Origin: Salinimonas iocasae
Lineage (GTDB): Bacteria > Pseudomonadota > Gammaproteobacteria > Enterobacterales > Alteromonadaceae
Direction of reading: 5' to 3'
Assembly (NCBI RefSeq): GCF_006228385.1
Contig: NZ_CP039853.1
Coordinates: 1-64,000 of the forward strand
DNA: 64,000 bases
Shown: positions 27,019 through 35,297 of the stretch, piece after piece
Layout: the number at the start of each line of letters is the position of its first letter
Numbering within the stretch: position 1 is the first letter of the stretch
The notes under the pieces: model-generated
The model's input: the letters and a program-made list of their open reading frames with translations, nothing else
Database searches by the model: none
What the model was told of the DNA's origin: nothing
Position numbers and translations under genes: made by a program

Positions 27019-27464
27019 TTACGCAAAGCCCTGACCAAGCGCTCTTTTTCGTCGGATCCATTTAACGAGGAGGTGGCTCTATGCTTTGACTCACTTAAAG
27101 CGTCTTTTTGTTGTTTCTGTATGAGTTGCATTATTCGTAGGGTTGGTGCCTGGCCTTGGGAAAGAACTTTTATGAGATCGGGGAAAGCACCCATTTCATA
27201 AATGTATGAAGCGACGGTCCCCCAATTAGTCGCTGCAGAGCCTTGCTCGCATCTCTCAAGCGTAGTTCTGGCCGGAACAGTTCCTAAATACGGTTGAAGC
27301 ACAATCTTAGCGAAGTTCTCCCGAGATCGTGTGTTTTCATCTTGCAGATTACGGTAACGCCGACAGAAATCTCCAATACATTGAAGATAATTTACGATGT
27401 GGCGAGACTCCGGAGATGGATCTTCGTTCAACAGCCCTACTGGCTTCCCGTTAGACTCTTTCAT
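27015..27464 (-). CDS. HipB-like helix-turn-helix partner
   Basis: 149 residues. The central part (ENFAKIVLQPYLGTVPARTT followed by LERCEQGSAATNWGTVASYI) looks like a Cro/C1-type HTH as in HipB. The tail is basic and charged. Position directly before, and overlapping, the HipA-like gene is the normal order for hipBA. Expected to bind DNA and the HipA-like protein and repress the unit. A gene of the KfrA/ParC-like type lies six bases upstream on the same strand. Confidence 0.6.
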   Translation of the reverse strand: MKESNGKPVGLLNEDPSPESRHIVNYLQCIGDFCRRYRNLQDENTRSRENFAKIVLQPYLGTVPARTTLERCEQGSAATNWGTVASYIYEMGAFPDLIKVLSQGQAPTLRIMQLIQKQQKDALSESKHRATSSLNGSDEKERLVRALRK

Positions 27465-27470
27465 ACATAT

Positions 27471-28046
27471 CTACTGCAGATGTTCACTTTTCAAATTAGC
27501 CAAAACACTTTCTACCTGGTTCTGGTAGGCAGAATGAATATTTCCCAGGCTATGCAGATGAGTCCAAAGCAGGCTAAGAGGCTTTACTTCGGAGTTTCCT
27601 GCGCTTAGACATTGCGTGTTCAATTTGGAAGTGAACAGGGCTGTATCAACAATGTACTCTTTTATAGCGCTGATTAAGTCATCTTCAGATACGCGTAAAT
27701 CGCATTTTTCCATTATTGAATTTGTGTAAAGCATGACGACGTCTTTTGACAGTAATGAGAGATTATTTGCGTCCAAGTTCAATTGAGCGACTGCAAACAT
27801 TGCAGCCATATCGGTAGCAGTATTTTTCATTGTAAATTCCAAGTCAGTAAGTGTAGCTGCACAACCTACCTTTTTTATTAATTTGTAAAGCGCGAGCTCA
27901 GTTTTAATCACTCGCGGTGAGTTCGTGCCGGCTGCTTGTAGGAACCAAATATCATCACGAAATGTAACACTTATGAGCCAGCCAGTATCCCGGTTCCCTA
28001 TGGCTATGAGCTGGGAGACTTTTCCTTGTCCTGCAAGCTCCTTCAA
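27471..28046 (-). CDS. Unrecognised plasmid-type protein with a 'GW-(L/I)...FLQAAGTNSPRVIKTEL' domain
   Basis: About 191 residues. The N-terminal 60 (NRDTGWLISVTFRDDIWFLQ, then AAGTNSPRVIKTELALYKLI) recall a beta-hairpin domain common in short plasmid and ICE proteins annotated as ParC-like or RepB-like. The rest is helical. The coding pattern appears to extend upstream of the only start I can place (TTG 28046), as VIKITSSGLNSKQ in frame, but no ATG or GTG is found before a stop. Either a rare start is used or the 5' end has changed. It forms an apparent unit with the hipBA-like genes. Confidence 0.5.
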   Translation of the reverse strand: MKELAGQGKVSQLIAIGNRDTGWLISVTFRDDIWFLQAAGTNSPRVIKTELALYKLIKKVGCAATLTDLEFTMKNTATDMAAMFAVAQLNLDANNLSLLSKDVVMLYTNSIMEKCDLRVSEDDLISAIKEYIVDTALFTSKLNTQCLSAGNSEVKPLSLLWTHLHSLGNIHSAYQNQVESVLANLKSEHLQ

Positions 28047-28155
28047 TTGCTTGCTATTTAATCCTGAAGAAGTGATTTTGATAACCTACTTACTCTATCT
28101 GTTCCGAGGCTGCAACAGTACTGAGCTTTGACTTAAAGTAAAACGAGATAATGTT

Positions 28156-28168
28156 AATAAATCGGGAA
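28156..28168 (+). promoter_or_regulatory. Shared upstream box (AATAAATCGGGAA), cyclase operon copy
   Basis: It lies 77 bases before the cyclase start. The sequence ATAATGTTAATAAATCGGGA here and ATAATGTCAATAAATCGGGA before the pil operon match at 19 of 20 positions, extending the box to include a possible -10 (ATAATG). Confidence 0.5.
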
Positions 28169-28244
28169 ATCGCGTTACGTTCAAATTCAAACAGGGTAGG
28201 GTCTGACCCATCGAAAGTTGTAGAGCAGTTGAGTCAGATTCAAG

Positions 28245-29441
28245 ATGTACTTAAACAAAGATATACAAAGCGCGATAACAAAGTTCTCGCTTCTTGTAAT
28301 TATCCTGATTGGAGGGGGAGTTTACCTTAATTCCCCACCAGCGTTAGTGCAGCCACTTGCAACGTTGCCGTGGCTACCAGTCGCTGCAACTTTGGGAGCC
28401 GTAGCGTTATCTTTAAAGTTAAACCAGCAGCGAATCCTCAATGCGGCTCTTTACCTATTACTAAGCCAAGTCATATTGTTTATTAAGCCATCGCTTCTGT
28501 TTACAGACATATACCAAATTAGCTTGGTAACTGGGATGGTCATGGCTCTAGCAATTACTTTAAAAGGAAAGGATAGAAGTGTGACCATCAAAGGCATATT
28601 TGATGGCTTTTTATTGCTCGCTTTCATGACCGTGGTCTGGATGCTTATCGGTATGGCAATAGAACACTTCCTAAGCTCAAAAAGACAGTTAATTGAACTG
28701 GTTATCTACAGCGCAGTTATTATGTACTGCATTTATCGAATGCTGGAAAAACCTACAAACAATAATTTCATCATCTCAGTAATTGCTATTTCTCATACAA
28801 TCTTAATCTACAACCACTTGGTTGCTACCAATCTAACTTTAACCTTCCTTGCATGTCTGTGCATCTGCCTGCAAATAGCAGACTCGCACAACATGGCTTA
28901 CTACGATGAGCTAACAGGAATAAAAGGTCGGCGAGGTCTAAGCATGGATTCATCCAACCTTGGCACCGATTACACAGTTGCCATGGCCGATGTCGATCAC
29001 TTTAAGAAATTCAATGACACTCACGGTCACGAGGTAGGTGATCAGGTGCTCAAAATGGTTGCCCAAAAATTCAATCGAATTGGCGGGGGAGGGAAGGCTT
29101 ATCGGTATGGGGGCGAAGAATTTACCCTTTTGTTCCCAGGCAAATCACCTGAAGAAGCGAAGCAGTATTTAGAAGAAGTTCGTTTAGAAATAGAACAGTA
29201 CCCATTCAGAATAAGAAATACCGCTCAGCGAAAAAAGAGCACTGAGGAAGATCGCAACACGACGGAATCTCCAGCACAAATAGTGCAGGTGACGGTAAGT
29301 ATTGGGGCCACCTCTCCATCTTATCAGCATGAAAAATTTGAAAAAGTGCAGAGCAGAGCCGACGAACTCCTGTACGAGGCAAAACATAACGGTAGAAACA
29401 ATGTCGTTGCAAAAGAAAGCAACTTTGTGAGCGAATCATGA
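28245..29441 (+). CDS. Membrane-bound diguanylate cyclase (GGDEF)
   Basis: 398 residues. About 220 residues with six to eight membrane helices are followed by a GGDEF domain: YYDELTGIKGRRGL, VAMADVDHFKKFNDTHGHEVG and the active site RYGGEEF (about 286-292). It should make c-di-GMP. There is no RxxD inhibitory site in front of GGEEF, so product inhibition may be absent. The domain has an insertion of polar residues near IRNTAQRKKSTEEDRNTTES. It heads an operon with overlapping genes running to rdgC. Confidence 0.9.
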   Translation: MYLNKDIQSAITKFSLLVIILIGGGVYLNSPPALVQPLATLPWLPVAATLGAVALSLKLNQQRILNAALYLLLSQVILFIKPSLLFTDIYQISLVTGMVMALAITLKGKDRSVTIKGIFDGFLLLAFMTVVWMLIGMAIEHFLSSKRQLIELVIYSAVIMYCIYRMLEKPTNNNFIISVIAISHTILIYNHLVATNLTLTFLACLCICLQIADSHNMAYYDELTGIKGRRGLSMDSSNLGTDYTVAMADVDHFKKFNDTHGHEVGDQVLKMVAQKFNRIGGGGKAYRYGGEEFTLLFPGKSPEEAKQYLEEVRLEIEQYPFRIRNTAQRKKSTEEDRNTTESPAQIVQVTVSIGATSPSYQHEKFEKVQSRADELLYEAKHNGRNNVVAKESNFVSES

Positions 29442-29956
29442 TCGAGCAGATATCCAAATTATTGGAGAATTATTCAGATTCAGGCGTGAATCATATACAT
29501 ATTGAAGGTTTTCTGGATATCACCGAGCTACAAAAAGCTGCACGGTCTTTACGTCCTGAAAACATTCTCTGTCAGAAAATAATAGCAGGTGAAATATCCC
29601 TTACACGATCAGAAGAATCTTATATCACAGAAGGTTTGAATGTAGATGAACCCAATGTGCTTTATATCAGATGTACACAAAAGCATATATCGGCGCGCAC
29701 TGATGATGGGAATGTAATGGTTGAACCTTTGCAAAAAGATAAGCCATTCACCGTCAGGTTGAAAGAGATAGAGAACCAACTTCATTACAGCTCTGTGATA
29801 TCTGAATCTATAGGAGAAAAGCTTAAAGATCTAGGATATGAAGCGGCGTTGGAGTTATATGCTATAGAAAACCCATTCACTGAAGAATCGCAAGCGCATG
29901 AACTTTTCGAAAAAGGGTATGCCCGGGGTATGAGGGAACTGCTAAATGGGGTTTAA
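29438..29956 (+). CDS. Unrecognised 172-residue protein in the c-di-GMP operon
   Basis: The protein begins MIEQISKLLENYSDSGVNHI and overlaps the cyclase gene by four bases (ATGA) and the next gene by eleven. It is soluble and acidic; the middle has an LYIRCTQKHISARTDDGNVM beta segment and the end is helical (AHELFEKGYARGMRELLNGV). No family recognised. The strong coupling on both sides suggests it works with the cyclase or phosphodiesterase. Confidence 0.6.
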   Translation: MIEQISKLLENYSDSGVNHIHIEGFLDITELQKAARSLRPENILCQKIIAGEISLTRSEESYITEGLNVDEPNVLYIRCTQKHISARTDDGNVMVEPLQKDKPFTVRLKEIENQLHYSSVISESIGEKLKDLGYEAALELYAIENPFTEESQAHELFEKGYARGMRELLNGV

Positions 29957-30695
29957 AGAAATAGCGGCTCTTGGTGTTTTCTTAGCTACAGGCCAAGCGT
30001 GTGCCATTGATGCCGGCTGTCCTGAACTATCTGACCTAGTCAGTGAAAAGTTTAAAGGCCAGTGCGTGGGAGATTATCTTACGTTTAGAGACTTCAAAAA
30101 CAGCAGTATAACTATTTCTGCTTATGAAGTTTCTCCCTTTCATACTTGGGGGAACCCAAGATACAGAGATTATGATAGCGAAGTAGGGCTTAAAAAAAAT
30201 GAAGCTCTCACCCAAGCCAAGAGTCTGCATTGGGATTATGGGCATTTGGCCAATGAAAAAATAACATCTGCAGATATAAAAAGTAGGTTTTTAAGCTTCA
30301 ATAGAGTACCCATGCCTCCAACATTGAATCGTTCGGAAGGTGTTTGGAATGAGCTGGAAAAGTACGAAATCAAAATGGCTAAGGAACTTGGACCTTTGAA
30401 GGTACTTGCAGGCTACTCATACAACAATGATAGTAAGCAGCATTACTATTTCAAAATATATATAAGTGAGCATCAAACAACTGCTTCCTTCCTTATCCCT
30501 GGTAACTATGGGGAAGGCAGTATCCAATCTCATATTTCGTCAATGCAATGTATTGAGCAAACAATTGATGAATCTATATTTAACGGCCAGAGTAACTTGG
30601 TCGCTGAAACATACAATGATTTTGCATTCACTCCTCACGTATGGACTGCCGGCAACAATGATAGATTAGGTTGCGAAGTGGGCGGGGACATATAG
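29946..30695 (+). CDS. Exported divergent NucA-fold protein (non-specific endonuclease homologue, RGH replaced by YGH)
   Basis: 249 residues with a short signal peptide (MGFKEIAALGVFLATGQACA). The pattern is that of DNA/RNA non-specific endonucleases: ITISAYEVSP, then HWDYGHLA where active enzymes have DRGHLAP, FLSFNRVPMPPTLNRSEGVW with NELE after it, and LKVLAGYSY. The His of the motif is kept but the Arg is Tyr, so activity is uncertain. Paired cysteines suggest a periplasmic or secreted fold. It overlaps the gene before it and abuts the EAL gene. Confidence 0.6.
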   Translation: MGFKEIAALGVFLATGQACAIDAGCPELSDLVSEKFKGQCVGDYLTFRDFKNSSITISAYEVSPFHTWGNPRYRDYDSEVGLKKNEALTQAKSLHWDYGHLANEKITSADIKSRFLSFNRVPMPPTLNRSEGVWNELEKYEIKMAKELGPLKVLAGYSYNNDSKQHYYFKIYISEHQTTASFLIPGNYGEGSIQSHISSMQCIEQTIDESIFNGQSNLVAETYNDFAFTPHVWTAGNNDRLGCEVGGDI

Positions 30696-31459
30696 TGAAC
30701 TGCGCGAAGTTCGGCCATGGAGCTGGTCACAATACTAAGCTGGTGATGTACCTGCAGCCGCAGTTCAACCTCAAAGAGCAAAGGTTTACAGATGTTGAGC
30801 TGCTGGTTCGGTTTAAACGCGATAATGGTGAAGTTCTTACACCGGATCGCTTCTTACCAATGGTAAGGCGCTCAAATATAGGCCAGGAATTTACAAACTG
30901 GACTATAAACCAAGCATTAGAAATCTCTGCCAAACTCTGTTCTGCAGGCTTCAAAGGTAAGGTTGCGATCAATATGGATGGAGAACAACTCAATGAACAA
31001 ACACTGTCCTACTTGCAAAATAGGCATTCATGTCAAAACACTTTTAAAAACATTGAGATTGAGGTCACTGAGTATCTGAGGACTACTCCAGTCAACATTA
31101 CAGCCAATTTACTTAACCAAATACAGAAGTTAGGGATTTCAATATCAATTGATGACTTCGGTATCGGAAGTAATGGTTTAGAAGCTTTATTAAACTTTCC
31201 ATTTGATAAGCTGAAAGCAGATAAGTCGGTTATGAGTGCAGATAGTGTCAAGCGAGAAGCAATAGTAAAAAGCCTTGTAGGTATGACCCTTGCGATGAAT
31301 AAATCACTTGTAGTTGAAGGGGTAGAAGATCCTGACGACGTAATAGACCTCGAAAAATGGGGTGTGTTGAATGTTCAGGGGTTTTTATACGCCAGGCCTA
31401 TGCCATTGACGGAATTCATTGGATTATTACCGGCGCCAGGGAGAGAGAAAATTGTTTAA
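30695..31459 (+). CDS. EAL-domain c-di-GMP phosphodiesterase
   Basis: About 254 residues from GTG 30695, which overlaps the stop of the previous gene and has GGCGGGG upstream; a TTG at 30671 is an alternative. It is a single EAL domain with no membrane part. The key residues are in place: DVELLVRF (the EAL position reads ELL), AINMDGE, IEIEVTEYL, IDDFGIGSN, KADKSV, VVEGVED and NVQGFLYARPM. It should therefore hydrolyse c-di-GMP, opposing the cyclase made from the same operon. Confidence 0.85.
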   Translation: MNCAKFGHGAGHNTKLVMYLQPQFNLKEQRFTDVELLVRFKRDNGEVLTPDRFLPMVRRSNIGQEFTNWTINQALEISAKLCSAGFKGKVAINMDGEQLNEQTLSYLQNRHSCQNTFKNIEIEVTEYLRTTPVNITANLLNQIQKLGISISIDDFGIGSNGLEALLNFPFDKLKADKSVMSADSVKREAIVKSLVGMTLAMNKSLVVEGVEDPDDVIDLEKWGVLNVQGFLYARPMPLTEFIGLLPAPGREKIV

Positions 31460-31943
31460 TCGGACAAAATCGATAGTGATTGCGATGTGTTTTATTCCTT
31501 TTCTCTCAGCCTATGGCAATGAGTTTTTTGGAGAACTACATGATGTGGAAAATCCAGGTGAAGTTGTACTAAAGCTGGAGAGCGGCAATCTTATGCGACT
31601 CAAATTGCTTGGTCCAGATTTTGGTAAAAGCAGAGAAGAAACGTGTGAAACGAATCGCTCAAATGAAAGCGCCTGCGAACTGTTAAGGGAGAAGTTAGCA
31701 GGAAACCAGCTTGGGATAATAGTCGAGGAAGTTGAAGGTGAGACTATGTACGGTGATATTGTAGTAAACCGTAAGGCTCTTAGCCTGTCTCTCATTCGTG
31801 AAGGGTATTATCAAGTTGATACTGATCATAATCGCTCTCATGCTTTATTAGAGGCAGAGCAAGAAGCTCGTTGCAACTACCGTGGCATGTGGGCCAAGTG
31901 GCGCGGTAATTATGAAATTGCTAAATCCTGTGCCGGGTGGTAA
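31452..31943 (+). CDS. Exported thermonuclease-like protein (SNase fold)
   Basis: About 163 residues from TTG 31452, which has GAGAGAG upstream and lets the protein open with a signal peptide (LFNRTKSIVIAMCFIPFLSA). The core (GEVVLKLESGNLMRLKLLGP, ACELLREKLAGNQLGIIVEE, YGDIVVNRKALSLSLIREGY) and the end EAEQEARCNYRGMWAK match the micrococcal-nuclease family, including the A-R...G-(L/M)-W helix. Some active-site Arg and Asp residues of the family are hard to place, so activity is uncertain. It overlaps the EAL gene. Confidence 0.65.
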   Translation: MFNRTKSIVIAMCFIPFLSAYGNEFFGELHDVENPGEVVLKLESGNLMRLKLLGPDFGKSREETCETNRSNESACELLREKLAGNQLGIIVEEVEGETMYGDIVVNRKALSLSLIREGYYQVDTDHNRSHALLEAEQEARCNYRGMWAKWRGNYEIAKSCAGW

Positions 31944-31946
31944 CTA

Positions 31947-32876
31947 ATGTTCGGTCATTTCTTAAAAAGTGCAGTTGCCTACAAATACGAACTTGGGGAT
32001 GGAGAGGCTATTACTGAGCACAAACTGAAACAATTCGTGCCTCTTCTAAAACATGTAGATATAAAACCAGCGCAGAAAGAATCATTCGGATTCTCAAGTG
32101 TCGTTGGATATCATGATCCAGAACGTTTTTTTCACAAGGTGGGTACGTGGTATCTATTGAGCCTGACCGTTGAAGATAAGAAGATTAAAAAGAATAAATT
32201 AGACCGGCGTGTTGCAGAAAAGAAACGTGAACTTGCTGAAGCTAAGAATATTGAATTAAGTGCGTTATCTAAGCAGGAATCACAGCAAGTAAGAGATAAA
32301 GTATTAGGTGAGATGCTTAGTGAGCAAGAAGCTGATGAAAACTATCTCAACATAATTATCGATACTGATAATCGTTGGCTGTTTTTTAGTGATAGCTCAA
32401 CCAGAACGATTAAAAAGTTCACAGGGCTAATGCAGAAGCATTATTCCTCATTCCGTGTTAGTGAATTTTGCACTCAGGGAATTGATTTGCATCTTACTAG
32501 CTGGCTATATAATCCTGATGAGTCCCTACCGGAAGAAATCGACCTCGAAGATTCGGCTTCGTTACAGTCAGAGCAGTCAGCAAAGGCGACATTGAAAAAG
32601 CAGAACTTGCAGTCAGACGAAGTTGCCACGCTCATAAATCATGGTAAGAAATGTCTCGAACTTTCTATCAGCTACTTGCAGCGAGTATCCTTTAGATTAA
32701 CGTCCGCATGCCAACTGAAAGGTATTAAGTTGTCTGATGACCTAATTGCAGATGTTGCTGAGATAGAAGATCCTCAATCTCGTGTTGAAGAGCTTGAACC
32801 TTTTTGGGAGGTTATGTGCAGCGAACTTACCTCTATTTACCAATGGCTCGATGAACTGCAAAACAAACCAGTCTAA
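31947..32876 (+). CDS. rdgC: Recombination-associated protein RdgC
   Basis: 309 residues, the usual RdgC length. The order of segments fits: an N-terminal ferredoxin-like domain ending in FGFSSVVGYHDPERFFHKVG, a central LDRRVAEKKRELAEAKN helix, YLNIIIDTDNRWLFFSDSST, and a C-terminal VSEFCTQGIDLHLTSWLYNP stretch. RdgC forms rings on double-stranded DNA and limits RecA activity. A plasmid copy could shield replicating or entering DNA from host recombination. It starts four bases after the thermonuclease-like gene and closes the operon. Confidence 0.8.
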   Translation: MFGHFLKSAVAYKYELGDGEAITEHKLKQFVPLLKHVDIKPAQKESFGFSSVVGYHDPERFFHKVGTWYLLSLTVEDKKIKKNKLDRRVAEKKRELAEAKNIELSALSKQESQQVRDKVLGEMLSEQEADENYLNIIIDTDNRWLFFSDSSTRTIKKFTGLMQKHYSSFRVSEFCTQGIDLHLTSWLYNPDESLPEEIDLEDSASLQSEQSAKATLKKQNLQSDEVATLINHGKKCLELSISYLQRVSFRLTSACQLKGIKLSDDLIADVAEIEDPQSRVEELEPFWEVMCSELTSIYQWLDELQNKPV

Positions 32877-32986
32877 GTAGCTTGGTAGACAAAGTAGCTT
32901 TGACAAAGATACCAATCACTTTCCTATTTAAAGTTTTCACCGAATCACTTTCAACCCCCGCCGATAAAGCATTTGTGAATAATGTC

Positions 32987-32999
32987 AATAAATCGGGAT
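32987..32999 (+). promoter_or_regulatory. Shared upstream box (AATAAATCGGGAT), pil operon copy
   Basis: It lies 68 bases before the first pil gene, in the same orientation as the copies upstream of csrA and the cyclase operon, with the extended ATAATGTCAATAAATCGGGA match to the cyclase copy. Confidence 0.5.
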
Positions 33000-33066
33000 T
33001 CCGGTTTTGTCTAACGAATTGAGTGTTTATATTGTTTTCAAATTCGGAACAATAAGTTGTCGTTAG

Positions 33067-33705
33067 ATGAAATTAAAATTAATAGCAATCGCAGGCGTCA
33101 TAAGCTTCAGCGCATGTGCTGATGCTGGCGCTGAACAGGACTATGTTGAGCAATGCAAATCTGAAATGTATGCATCGCTTGTGAGTCAACCTTCAGATCA
33201 GGTGGTCGGGCAAAGAAATAGCCTGGTAGATCACGCATCGATTACTAACGACAAAGCGGAAACATCAACTCAAACAAGCCTAAACAAGCAGGTCTACAAA
33301 GTTGATAACTTGAGCGCAGCTAATCATCCGGAAGCTACCTATAAACCAGATCCACAACTATGGTGTGAAAACAGAACTGAAGACGAAAGAGCCTTGGTGG
33401 ATAACGAGCATCGTTTTTATGGTTTTATGCTCAAAAAGGGGACGCTGGTAGAGAATGTTGAGGCCCTCATAGACGAGTTCTATCCCAATAATCAAGGATT
33501 AGTGTCAAAAGTAGGCAGACATGTAGTGCCTGCTGATATGTGCATACTTAAATCAAATAAAAAAGCTGTTATCCAAAAGATTGTAGAGGCCTATGAGGTA
33601 GATAGACGTGCAGTAGCATATGGTCAGTTCGCCAATGATATCCACGTGTTGTTTTATGAAGGTGATGCGGAATTTCATCGGTATTTTGCAGGGGTTGGGA
33701 AATGA
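33067..33705 (+). CDS. pilL: TcpQ/PilL-like pilus lipoprotein
   Basis: 212 residues with a lipoprotein-type signal (MKLKLIAIAGVISFSAC). The C-terminal 90 residues (FYGFMLKKGTLVENVEALID, KAVIQKIVEAY) resemble the TcpQ-like domain found in PilL of IncI plasmids. TcpQ/PilL proteins help place the secretin in the outer membrane. First gene of the pil operon; it overlaps pilN by four bases. The name rests on position and a loose domain match. Confidence 0.5.
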   Translation: MKLKLIAIAGVISFSACADAGAEQDYVEQCKSEMYASLVSQPSDQVVGQRNSLVDHASITNDKAETSTQTSLNKQVYKVDNLSAANHPEATYKPDPQLWCENRTEDERALVDNEHRFYGFMLKKGTLVENVEALIDEFYPNNQGLVSKVGRHVVPADMCILKSNKKAVIQKIVEAYEVDRRAVAYGQFANDIHVLFYEGDAEFHRYFAGVGK

Positions 33706-35297
33706 CAAATTTTCTAAAGCCCTTATCCGCTATTGGAGTGGCGATATCCGTTTGTGCGTGTTCGGCGATTACCACTCCTACTGAAAAGGCAGAGGATACA
33801 AACCAAGAGCTACTCATCGCCAAAGGCAAAAGAGACTATGTTGATAATTTGCCTAATGTACATAGTTTTAGTGCGATGTACGTGCCTGAACTAACCGCCG
33901 AGGAAGCAAGCTTACCTAAATGGTATGACGATTTTGCTTCGGTTGCTGTGGACGGTTTGGAGCTACAACAAGTTTTGAGCATGCTTTTAGAAGGCAAAGA
34001 TTTACGCGTTGAATATCGACCAGGGGTTCTTGAACAAAAGAAAGTTTCAATTGCCGGCGAGCATTCAACCATTGGTGGATACTTAGAAGCTTTGGCATCT
34101 GCAACCGGGTACCAAGTAGAGCCTAATGGTAACGCTATTATTTTTAGTAAATATGTAGAGCGCGTATTTCCAATCAGGTCTATTACCGGAAATTATGAGT
34201 TCGCAATTGGTAAAAAAGGAGAAACAAGCCTTGATTCCCAAAGCCAAAGCTCACAAAACGCTACATCAGAGGCAGTTAAGTCGCATGGAGAGGAATACGG
34301 CACTTTAACTGGCGAATTCGATCCTCTGGATAGCTTCAAAAAGGGTGTTGAAATAATTTTAGGCTGTAAGGCCCAACAAAGTGCTGCCAGCGCTTTGGGC
34401 TCTTTAAGTGGTACTAGCTCAGTAGCTCAGACCTTAAATGAAGACATCGAATTTCAGCTGACTCAAAATGATCTGTGTGACAGCGGATCGAAAGTAGAAA
34501 AACTTGAAAGCGATAATTCTCTCCTAGTTCGCGCTTTACCATCACAAATGCAAAAGGTTGATAAATTCATTGCAGAGAAAACAGAAAGAGAACTGCGGCA
34601 GGTAAGGCTTGATGTGACGTTAGTCGCAGTTGAATTGAAAGAAGATACTGCTCTCAGTTTAGATTTATCACTTAAAGATTCTGTCTTAGGTAATTCTGAT
34701 TTTGGAATTATGACTCAGCCTAATACTGGTACTAGCCTTTTAGGCGGCATGGGTAACCTGGGCAGCGCTGTTCTTTCTCATACCTCTGGCACCAATTTGG
34801 CACTTCAGGCATTGAGTGAACAAGGCACTATTCTTGATAAAACGGTGTTGCGTGGTGTGGCGGCTAATCACAGACTGATGAAAATCACGGATGTGAAAAA
34901 AAGAAGTTATATAGCCGACAGACGGCTCGCCCAGACTGCAGACGTAGGTACAACCACATCAATCGAACAGGAAGTTGTTGAGTCTGGCAGGGTACTGTAC
35001 GCAGTCCCTAATATTGGGCCCAGCGACGTACTTGTCAAACTCTCAACGAGCTTATCATCACTACTTGGACTGGATACAAAGGGTGAGGAAGGCAATCAAG
35101 TCGAAAGCCCGGAGATCAGCGATAGAGAAATTGAAGCTATCGTTCAAATGAAGCCTGGTAGACCGGTTCTTGTCGGTGGCTTCAGCGTAAAAGAAACACA
35201 GACACTCAAGTCTTTGAATGGAACCTCGGGTTTTACTCGCTCATCAAGCGGTACGGATGTTGAGCTTGTCATGGTGGTTGAGGCTGTTTATCTATGA
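33702..35297 (+). CDS. pilN: PilN, outer-membrane secretin lipoprotein of the type IVb pilus
   Basis: 531 residues. The lipobox VCAC lies in MTNFLKPLSAIGVAISVCAC. An N-terminal STN-like domain (VDGLELQQVLSMLLEGKDLR, IAGEHSTIGGYLEALASAT) precedes the secretin core: LRQVRLDVTLVAVELKEDTA, YAVPNIGPSDVLVKLSTSLS and IVQMKPGRPVLVGGFSVKET. The secretin forms the outer-membrane channel through which the pilus passes. Overlapping starts and stops with the neighbours show one operon. Confidence 0.85.
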   Translation: MTNFLKPLSAIGVAISVCACSAITTPTEKAEDTNQELLIAKGKRDYVDNLPNVHSFSAMYVPELTAEEASLPKWYDDFASVAVDGLELQQVLSMLLEGKDLRVEYRPGVLEQKKVSIAGEHSTIGGYLEALASATGYQVEPNGNAIIFSKYVERVFPIRSITGNYEFAIGKKGETSLDSQSQSSQNATSEAVKSHGEEYGTLTGEFDPLDSFKKGVEIILGCKAQQSAASALGSLSGTSSVAQTLNEDIEFQLTQNDLCDSGSKVEKLESDNSLLVRALPSQMQKVDKFIAEKTERELRQVRLDVTLVAVELKEDTALSLDLSLKDSVLGNSDFGIMTQPNTGTSLLGGMGNLGSAVLSHTSGTNLALQALSEQGTILDKTVLRGVAANHRLMKITDVKKRSYIADRRLAQTADVGTTTSIEQEVVESGRVLYAVPNIGPSDVLVKLSTSLSSLLGLDTKGEEGNQVESPEISDREIEAIVQMKPGRPVLVGGFSVKETQTLKSLNGTSGFTRSSSGTDVELVMVVEAVYL

